A stretch of 18,838 bases of DNA, taken from the NCBI GenBank assembly GCA_003132865.1, contig PKYZ01000432.1:292-19129 (forward strand). Direction: 5' to 3'. The notes below the pieces were generated by a model. The model saw only the letters and a list, made by a program, of their open reading frames with translations. It was not told the DNA's origin and did not search any database. The translations under genes were made by a program, and so were the position numbers. Source of the stretch: Bryobacterales bacterium (GTDB lineage: Bacteria; Acidobacteriota; Terriglobia; Bryobacterales; Bryobacteraceae). Positions 13,284 through 18,838 of this stretch are shown piece after piece (the first letter of the stretch is position 1; each line of letters starts with the position of its first letter).

Positions 13284-15956
13284 ATGCTGCGGCGCAAGTG
13301 GGATATCGTCCGGATGCGGTTGCGCTCCCTGGCGCGCCGGAAGCGCGTGGAAGAAGATCTCGACAAGGAACTGCGCTTCCATCTTGAACAGCAGGTGGAA
13401 GAGAATCTCGCCGCGGGCATGCCGCCCGCCGAAGCGCGCCGCGCCGCGCTCCGCAAGCTGGGCCGCGTCACGCAAATTCAGGAGGAATGCCGCGATATGC
13501 GACGCACCGATTACATCGAAAACTTTTGGCGCGACCTGCGATACGCGCTGCGCACGCTGCGCAAGAACCCCGGCTTCACCGTGGTGATTGTGCTCACGCT
13601 GGCGCTCGCCATCGGCGCGAATAGCGCCATCTTCAGCGTCATCGACGGCGTGCTGCTGCGGCCGCTTCCCTATCCCGAGGCCAACCGTATCGTGCGGGTC
13701 TTCTTCCACAGCGCCAGCTACGCCAAATTCCCTCTGAACCCTTTCGACTTTCGCGATTTTCGCGCGCGCAATCGTTCCTTCGAATCCCTGGCCGGTCTCA
13801 CGCGCGCCGATCTGCAGCTTTCCGGCACCGGCCAGCCGGAGCGCTTCACAGGCTTCCAGGTGACTGCCGGGTTTTTCCACGTGCTGGGACTGCACCCCGC
13901 GCGCGGGCATGAGTTCAACGCCAACGACGAGATCCCCGGCAACGGACAGCAGGCGATTCTGAGCGACCGGCTGTGGCGCAACCGTTTTGCCGCCGATCCC
14001 AACATCATCGGGCGGAAGATCACGCTCGATTCCCAGCCGTTTGCCGTCGCGGGCGTGATGCCTCCGGGCACGGAGCACCCCGGCAACGAATACAACGGCG
14101 TAGCTCACGGCCAGACGGTTGACGTCTGGTGGCCCTTTGCATTCCGCGGCGATCCCGCCCATCGCGGCTCGCATTACCTGGAGGTCATCGGGCGATTGAA
14201 GAAAGGCGTTACATCCACCGAGGCGCAAGCGGAAATGAATGCGCTCATCGCGCAGCTTGCCCGCGAGCATCCCGATGCGCTGGCGGGCTGGCAGGCGCTG
14301 GTGATTCCGCTATACCACGAGATCGTGGGCCCCAGCCAGCGCCTGCTTTTGGTCCTGCTGGGCGCGGTCGGCCTGGTGCTGCTGATCGCCTGCGCCAACG
14401 CCGCGAACCTGCTGCTTGCCCGCGCCACGGGCCGCCAGCGCGAGATCGCCGTGCGCACCGCGCTGGGCGCAGGCAGGGCGCGCCTAGTGCGGCAAATGCT
14501 GACCGAGAGCCTGCTGATCGCGCTCATCGGCGGCGCATGTGCCATCGCCGTCGCGGTGGCGGGCGTGCGGGCTCTGGTGTCCCTGCTGCCCGCCGGCTTC
14601 CCGCGCGCCGATACCATTCACATCAACGCCGCCGTCTTTGCGTTTACGCTGCTTATTGCCCTGGCCACCGGAGTCCTCTTCGGCCTGGCGCCGGCTTTGC
14701 AAGCCGCCCGCACGGATGTACAGGATACCCTGCGCGCCAGCGGGCGCGGCGCGGGCGGCAGCCGCGTACATCTAAGGTTGCGCAGCGCCCTGGTGGTTGG
14801 CGAAGTGAGCCTGGCCTGCCTGCTCCTGATTGGCGCAGGTCTGATGCTGCGCAGTTTCGTGAATCTGCTGCGGGCCGACCCCGGCTTCCGTCCCGAACAC
14901 CTTCTCACCGCCAGCCTGTCGCTGCCGGACGCCACCTATAAGCCCCTGGATACGCTGCGTTTCTGGGGCCGGCTGGCTGAGAGACTGGATTCGGTCGCCG
15001 GCATTCGCGCCGCCGGCGTGGGCACAGACCTGCCCTGGACAGGCTACGACGACAACATCGGCGGCTTCACCATCGAAGGAAAGAAGCCGCCCGCCAACCA
15101 GGAGTTCCACGCGCGCTTTCATGTCGCCAGCCCCGGCTACTTCCGCGCCATGGGCATTCCGCTGGTCCGCGGCCGGTTTTTCAGCGCTGGCGATAACATG
15201 GGAGCGCCGCTGGCGATGGTCGTCAACCGGAGCATGGCCCGGCGTTACTGGCCCAATGAAGACGCGCTGGGCAAGCGCATTACGTTCGATGACCACCTCA
15301 AAGAGAAGGATTGGATGACGATCGTGGGCATCGTGGGGGACGTGAAGGATAAGCCGGACAGCCCGGCGGCGGAAATGGCGCTGTGGTGGCCCATCGAGCA
15401 AACGCCTGTGAGTGTGAACAATATGTCGGTCGCCGTGCGCGGCAGTGCCGACCCCGCGCTGCTGACGAACGATTTACGGCAGGCGGTGAGCCGGCTCGAT
15501 CCCAGCCTGGCCGTCGCCAACATCCGTCCGATGGACGAAATCGCGGACGCCAACGTCTCCACACCCCGCTTCGCGCTGTTCCTGGTGGCGCTGTTCGCCG
15601 GGCTCGCGCTGACGCTGGCGGCCATCGGCATCTACGGCGTAATCTCGTATGCGGTGAGCCAGCGCACGCATGAATTCGGATTGCGCATGGCGCTGGGCGC
15701 GCAGCCTGGAGATGTGCGGCGGCTCGTGTTGCGCCAGGGCGTGAAGCTCGCGCTGCTCGGCGTGGCCCTCGGACTCGTGGGCGCCCTCGCGCTGGGCCGC
15801 GTGCTGTGGAGTCTGCTCTACCAAGTGAGCGCCGCCGATCCCGTGACGTTCACATCAGTCTCGGCGCTGGCCATCGCAGTGGCGGCGCTGGCCTGTTATC
15901 TGCCCGCGCGGCGGGCGACAGTGGTGGATCCAGCGAACGCGCTGCGGTCGGAATGA
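13284..15956 (+). CDS. ADOP-family ABC transporter permease (MacB/FtsX-like, no ATPase)
   Basis: An 890-residue member of the 'acidobacterial duplicated orphan permease' family. Residues 1-80 are the charged permease-prefix domain (RVEEDLDKELRFHLEQQVEENLAAG...). A first membrane helix follows (VVIVLTLALAIGANSAIFSVI, about 98-120), then a periplasmic MacB core domain, and three spans with FtsX motifs at about 351-472 (RQREIAVRTALGAGR). The second half repeats this: a helix near 497-523, another MacB core, and three spans at about 762-878 (RTHEFGLRMALGAQPGDVRRLV). Two fused permease units without an adjacent ATPase gene define the family. Cargo and partner ATPase are unknown. GGAG lies eight bases before the ATG. 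It is co-transcribed with padR. Confidence 0.95.
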   Translation: MLRRKWDIVRMRLRSLARRKRVEEDLDKELRFHLEQQVEENLAAGMPPAEARRAALRKLGRVTQIQEECRDMRRTDYIENFWRDLRYALRTLRKNPGFTVVIVLTLALAIGANSAIFSVIDGVLLRPLPYPEANRIVRVFFHSASYAKFPLNPFDFRDFRARNRSFESLAGLTRADLQLSGTGQPERFTGFQVTAGFFHVLGLHPARGHEFNANDEIPGNGQQAILSDRLWRNRFAADPNIIGRKITLDSQPFAVAGVMPPGTEHPGNEYNGVAHGQTVDVWWPFAFRGDPAHRGSHYLEVIGRLKKGVTSTEAQAEMNALIAQLAREHPDALAGWQALVIPLYHEIVGPSQRLLLVLLGAVGLVLLIACANAANLLLARATGRQREIAVRTALGAGRARLVRQMLTESLLIALIGGACAIAVAVAGVRALVSLLPAGFPRADTIHINAAVFAFTLLIALATGVLFGLAPALQAARTDVQDTLRASGRGAGGSRVHLRLRSALVVGEVSLACLLLIGAGLMLRSFVNLLRADPGFRPEHLLTASLSLPDATYKPLDTLRFWGRLAERLDSVAGIRAAGVGTDLPWTGYDDNIGGFTIEGKKPPANQEFHARFHVASPGYFRAMGIPLVRGRFFSAGDNMGAPLAMVVNRSMARRYWPNEDALGKRITFDDHLKEKDWMTIVGIVGDVKDKPDSPAAEMALWWPIEQTPVSVNNMSVAVRGSADPALLTNDLRQAVSRLDPSLAVANIRPMDEIADANVSTPRFALFLVALFAGLALTLAAIGIYGVISYAVSQRTHEFGLRMALGAQPGDVRRLVLRQGVKLALLGVALGLVGALALGRVLWSLLYQVSAADPVTFTSVSALAIAVAALACYLPARRATVVDPANALRSE

Positions 15957-16028
15957 CCGCGCCGTATTTCGTAACTAGCTGATAATAAACAGATTCTCCA
16001 GCAACCAAAATTAGATCGGGCGGTCCGG

Positions 16029-16034
16029 TATAAT
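16029..16034 (+). promoter_or_regulatory. Perfect -10 hexamer TATAAT upstream of a small ORF
   Basis: TATAAT, 49 bases before the ATG at 16084, flanked by CGGTA (16026-16030) and TACCG (16042-16046) as a short inverted repeat. No good -35 is seen. Confidence 0.4.
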
Positions 16035-16083
16035 AGAAATGTACCGATCGGAACCTTTCTGACCGGCACCTTGGATTACAGCC

Positions 16084-16224
16084 ATGACTCCCCCAAACAG
16101 ATTTTGGCCTCTATATGACGACCAGGAAGTGGAGATTTACGACAACCCCTTCTGGGATCTGCCCGGCAGGACGCGCCAGCCACGCAAGAACAAAGTCCGC
16201 CCCGCGCCGAAGCCTAAGCGGTAA
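16084..16224 (+). CDS. Possible small protein, 46 residues
   Basis: The frame ATG 16084 to TAA 16224 encodes a 46-residue polypeptide starting MTPPNRFWPLYDDQEVEIYD, with NPFWDLPGR in the middle and a very basic tail (PRKNKVRPAPKPKR). It is acidic and aromatic in the first half and Lys/Arg/Pro-rich in the second. I do not recognise a family. In its favour: a consensus TATAAT 50 bases upstream, no competing gene on either strand, and a composition unlike the Arg/Ala-rich noise frames around it. Against: no clear ribosome-binding site beyond GGA, and the short length. It converges on the DinB-like gene, with 14 bases between stops. Confidence 0.45.
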   Translation: MTPPNRFWPLYDDQEVEIYDNPFWDLPGRTRQPRKNKVRPAPKPKR

Positions 16225-16238
16225 CGATTCAACCCGGG

Positions 16239-16838
16239 TTATTCCTTCGGGAAGTTCGGGTTGGCCTTCACCTCGTTTAACTGCGCCGTGTGGCGCTGGC
16301 TATGGGCCGAAAGCAGCAGAATCCACTGATAGGCGTCCATGGTCTTCAGGACCGGATGATCGAAGAAGTGGCCGCGTAAGTCGTCCTGGGTGTCGCGCAC
16401 GTAAGCGATAGTGTGCTCGCGGCTCTGCTTGAAGTGGTCGATCGTCTCCTGCGGCGTCGCGAAGCGATGGGTGGGGCGAAGCGCCTCGGGCGCCTGAAAC
16501 TTGTGCGTGCGATCGACCACCGCCTTGAGGATGAAGTCGTCCGTCGCCGCCGATTTCTTGTCAGGCTCCGCTGGCGCCTGGACGATCTTGGTGACGCTGC
16601 CGAAGATCAAGTCCTCGCTGATGGCGATGTGCTCCGCGCATTCGGCCACCGACCAGGTCTTCTCATCGGGCTTGAAGTTCCATTGGGCCGGTGAGAGGTC
16701 GGCCACCGAATCCAGGAACTGCTGGCGGCTGGCGGTCAGCTCGGCGATGGCGCGGTCGCGGTCGGCTTCGGTGAGGGTCGCCGCGAATGCAGGCATCAGG
16801 GCCACCGTTAGCGTGAGGAGACAGATCGGCTTTTTCAT
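16239..16838 (-). CDS. Secreted DinB-like (DUF664-type) four-helix protein
   Basis: A 199-residue protein with an N-terminal signal peptide (MKKPICLLTLTVALMPAFA, predicted cleavage after Ala), so periplasmic or exported. The mature part is a DinB/YfiT-like four-helix bundle. The metal-binding His triad is visible: His 70 in WSVAECAEHIAISED, and His 179 and His 183 in SAHSQRHTAQLNEVK. Family members bind divalent metals and some are bacillithiol or mycothiol S-transferases, but no substrate can be assigned here. Start choice is ambiguous: GTG 16844 or ATG 16838; the latter begins the signal peptide cleanly. It lies 36 bases after the oxidoreductase gene on the same strand, so co-transcription is plausible. 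Confidence 0.85.
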   Translation of the reverse strand: MKKPICLLTLTVALMPAFAATLTEADRDRAIAELTASRQQFLDSVADLSPAQWNFKPDEKTWSVAECAEHIAISEDLIFGSVTKIVQAPAEPDKKSAATDDFILKAVVDRTHKFQAPEALRPTHRFATPQETIDHFKQSREHTIAYVRDTQDDLRGHFFDHPVLKTMDAYQWILLLSAHSQRHTAQLNEVKANPNFPKE

Positions 16839-16874
16839 CCTCACTATTCTGCCAGATTTTTCAGGCCAGCGGGG

Positions 16875-18224
16875 CTATCCCTTAACCGGCTTGTTGACCG
16901 CCTTCTGGTTCTTGTCGTCCCAATACAGCACGCGCCCCTCGCGGTAAGATTGCACCGCCATGGAGATGGTGACCTGGGCGTGGAAGCCCGTGTCGACATC
17001 CAGCGTAGGTTTCTCGCGCGTGCGCATGCAATCGAGGAAGTTGGTGATGTGGGGGACGATGGGATCGCCCTTCTGCTCAATCGGAATCTTGGTCTCCGCA
17101 TCGTCGCCGAACTTGGCTTTGTAAGCGTCGTCGATCACCCTGCGCTCGGGGAGCAGCGTGATGTGGTCGGTGCGGCCCTCGAACATGCCGTGGTCCACCA
17201 TGATGATGGTGCCCTGGTGGCCGCGGATCAGGCCCGGGATATGGTGGGAGTTGGCCATGGTGGAGCTCAGCACCAAGGAGTGGCCCTGCGGGAACTCCGC
17301 CATCAGGTGGAAGGTGTCCGGCACCTCGCGCTCGTCTTTGAACACGTAGATGCCGCCCGAGGCCGATACTTTGCTCGGAAATTGCGGCTCCGACCAGCAG
17401 ATGTTCAGCGGCGCCACCACATGGAAGAAAAGGTCCGTGGCGATGCCTCCCGAGTAATCCCAGTACTTGCGGAAGCGGAAGAAGCGGTCGGCGTCGAACG
17501 CGCGCTTGGGCGCTTTGCCCAGCCACATCTTCCAGTCGATGTAGTTCTCGTCCTTCCCGTCCGGGCCGGCGCCCTGGTCGATGTCCCAGTTCCATTCGCC
17601 TTCTTTGGAGTTGCGGTGATAGGAGCCCTGGCTCATGATCATCTTGCCGATGGCGCCGTCGGCGATGTACTTTTTGGCTACGTGCCATTGCAAGGCCGAA
17701 GTGGTCTGCGAGCCGACCTGCAGCACGCGCTTGGTCTCCTTCACGGTTTGGGAAAGGTGGCGGGCCTCTTCGATGGTGTGGCACATGGGCTTTTCCAGAT
17801 ATACGTCCTTGCCATGGTCCAGGGCCTCCAGCGCGATGGGGGCATGCCAGTGATCGGGCGTGGCCACCACGACGGCATCGATATCCGCGCGGTTGATGAT
17901 CTCGCGGTAGTCGAGGTAGCCGTCGCACTTGAACTTTTCGGCGGCCAGTCTTTTGCGCTTTTCGTAGACGTCGGCCACAGCCACCACCTTGCAGGCGCTG
18001 GTGCGCTCCCCGATGGCGGCATATTGGCCGGCCAGATAGAAGCCGCGTCCGCCGACGCCGATGACGCCCACGTTGATGCGGTCGTTGGCGCCGATGACCT
18101 TTCCTGTGGCGGCCGCTTTGGCCGGTTTGGCGAACAATTCCTTGGCGGCCCCGAACGCGCCGGCTACGGCTGCGGTCTTGACCATGAAATCTCTGCGATT
18201 GACGGAGTCTTGATTGTCGGGCAT
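16875..18224 (-). CDS. Gfo/Idh/MocA family oxidoreductase with Tat signal
   Basis: An NAD(P)-dependent oxidoreductase family acting mostly on sugars and sugar acids. Residues 1-38 form a twin-arginine signal: [10 protein letters not shown] (Arg 10-11), a hydrophobic stretch [10 protein letters not shown] and an Ala-rich cleavage region, so export by the Tat system encoded at 739-2350 is expected. The Rossmann domain begins [17 protein letters not shown] (about 50-66). [15 protein letters not shown] and the family signature [11 protein letters not shown] (Glu-Lys-Pro at 144-146) follow. The C-terminal substrate domain contains [15 protein letters not shown]. Total 449 residues, normal for the exported Bacteroidetes/Acidobacteria type. 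ATG 18224 is preferred, with AAGG seven bases upstream; a GTG at 18230 is alternative. The substrate is unknown. Confidence 0.93.
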   Translation of the reverse strand: MPDNQDSVNRRDFMVKTAAVAGAFGAAKELFAKPAKAAATGKVIGANDRINVGVIGVGGRGFYLAGQYAAIGERTSACKVVAVADVYEKRKRLAAEKFKCDGYLDYREIINRADIDAVVVATPDHWHAPIALEALDHGKDVYLEKPMCHTIEEARHLSQTVKETKRVLQVGSQTTSALQWHVAKKYIADGAIGKMIMSQGSYHRNSKEGEWNWDIDQGAGPDGKDENYIDWKMWLGKAPKRAFDADRFFRFRKYWDYSGGIATDLFFHVVAPLNICWSEPQFPSKVSASGGIYVFKDEREVPDTFHLMAEFPQGHSLVLSSTMANSHHIPGLIRGHQGTIIMVDHGMFEGRTDHITLLPERRVIDDAYKAKFGDDAETKIPIEQKGDPIVPHITNFLDCMRTREKPTLDVDTGFHAQVTISMAVQSYREGRVLYWDDKNQKAVNKPVKG

Positions 18225-18230
18225 GGACAC

Positions 18231-18675
18231 ACCTTTCTGAGTTGGCTAAAGGACCAGTGTACCCGAAATCAAGATGGGTGGCGCAGGAGACGGAAGACAG
18301 GAGCAGACAGAAGACAGCGGCGTCGGGGAATTGGCCCAAGACTTGTCGCAATCCACGCATCTTTGGGGCGGTGATTTTGTCGAGGCGCGCGGTGAGCTCT
18401 GAGTTGGTGGGTGGTTTGGCTGCTACCGGAAGAGAGGCTGGCGTTCGTGAGCGTGGCGGCGAGATTCGGATGGTGCGATACCGCCTGGACGGGGGACGTG
18501 GGCCACGCCGACGACGTTTTGAGGCGGTAGGACTGCTTCCGTGTGAACGATTGGTAACTGAGCGGGTCCGATTGTGTGTTTCAGCCCCGTTTTCCGTGAG
18601 CACCAGCCTGGTGCGTGCTGGAATCGTGGACGCGCGCGCGGATGCCGGAGTATGATCGTGGTCGGGAAGACTAAA
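18231..18675. other. Intergenic region without a recognisable gene
   Basis: About 445 bases between the divergent oxidoreductase and Dps genes. Open frames here (137 residues, plus strand; an upstream extension of a minus-strand frame) are Arg/Ser/Pro-rich and resemble no family. At 18281-18317 there is a purine-rich imperfect tandem repeat (GGAGACGGAAGACAG then GAGCAGACAGAAGACAG). TATGAT at 18651-18656 could be the -10 of the dps promoter. Nothing else is supported. Confidence 0.5.
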
Positions 18676-18838
18676 ATGCCAACTACTCAAGAGAAACTTG
18701 GAACGCGCCGCCGGGAAGCCCTGGCGACGCCCAGTGCACTCGGACCGGAAGCCGTCAAAAATATCACCGGCGCTCTCAATGCGCTGCTGGCCGATGTATT
18801 TGCTCTATATATAAAGACCAAGAACTTTCATTGGCACG
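18676..18838 (+). CDS. Dps-family ferritin-like DNA-protection protein, N-terminal part (cut by window end)
   Basis: The first 54 residues are present, in frame to the end of the window. After a basic N-terminal tail (KLGTRRREAL), which in Dps proteins often contacts DNA, comes VKNITGALNALLADVFALYIKTKNFHWH. This is the first helix of the Dps fold, ending in the ferroxidase-site motif NFHWH (His that binds iron across the dimer interface). Dps dodecamers oxidise iron with hydrogen peroxide and protect DNA. GGGAAG lies about six bases before the ATG at 18676. It is transcribed divergently from the oxidoreductase gene. Confidence 0.9.
   Translation, partial: MPTTQEKLGTRRREALATPSALGPEAVKNITGALNALLADVFALYIKTKNFHWH

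Noticed and set aside
13062..14270. 402-residue minus-strand frame opposite padR and the permease
   Set aside because: Shadow of two well-supported plus-strand genes.
16950..18374. 474-residue plus-strand frame opposite the oxidoreductase
   Set aside because: Antisense shadow; the minus strand has the full Gfo/Idh/MocA signature.
18242..18655. 137-residue plus-strand frame between the oxidoreductase and dps
   Set aside because: Arg/Ser-rich, no ribosome site, includes the purine-rich repeat; no family resemblance.
17077..18690. 537-residue minus-strand frame overlapping the oxidoreductase
   Set aside because: Out-of-frame shadow, Arg/Pro/Gly-rich, no motif.
1..18838. CRISPR arrays, insertion sequences, prophage, tRNA or rRNA genes
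   Set aside because: No spaced identical repeats, transposase or integrase motifs, or RNA gene sequences recognised.

Overview
The window is about 18.8 kb of GC-rich bacterial DNA. It most likely comes from a soil acidobacterium of the Bryobacterales/Solibacter type. This is inferred from a PadR regulator paired with an 890-residue ATPase-less 'orphan' MacB/FtsX permease (the ADOP family, hugely expanded in Acidobacteriota), a Tat-exported Gfo/Idh/MocA oxidoreductase, a DUF3303 remnant and a short dispersed repeat. No rRNA, tRNA, CRISPR array, transposase or phage gene is visible.

Layout. 1-657: the 3' end of a SAM-dependent methyltransferase, convergent with and overlapping a small coiled-coil/basic protein. 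739-2350 (minus): a tatA-tatC pair; tatC has a Pro-rich N-terminal extension and an extra C-terminal membrane segment. 2389-2619: a decayed DUF3303 gene whose 3' end is replaced by a dispersed repeat. 2649-4045: a PLP-dependent group II decarboxylase broken by two frame changes. 4114-5588: a GntR (YtrA-type) regulator translationally coupled to a DUF1648/DUF5808 membrane protein, preceded by a near-consensus promoter and a perfect 11-bp inverted-repeat operator. 5585-12651 (minus): a corrinoid-dependent methyl-transfer locus interrupted by one NmrA-type reductase gene. 12854-15956 (plus): a promoter with a paired direct repeat, padR and the ADOP permease. 16084-16224: a possible 46-residue protein. 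16239-18224 (minus): a secreted DinB-like protein and the Tat-dependent oxidoreductase. 18231-18675: no gene seen. 18676 to the end: the start of a Dps ferritin-like protein.

The most interesting part is the methyl-transfer locus. One gene run (URO-D-fold methyltransferase, corrinoid protein, homocysteine S-methyltransferase, DUF1638) has every adjacent pair overlapping, so it is almost certainly one translationally coupled operon. A second pair (an MtaA/MtbA-like URO-D-fold protein with a complete His-x-Cys...Cys zinc site, and a RACo-type [2Fe-2S]/ASKHA corrinoid activator) also overlaps by four bases. Together they supply a methyl donor enzyme, a cobalamin carrier, a thiol acceptor enzyme and a reductive reactivator. 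These are the parts of a pathway taking methyl groups from an unknown O-, N- or S-methyl compound to homocysteine or another thiol. Such systems are best known from acetogens and methanogens; the substrate here cannot be read from the sequence.
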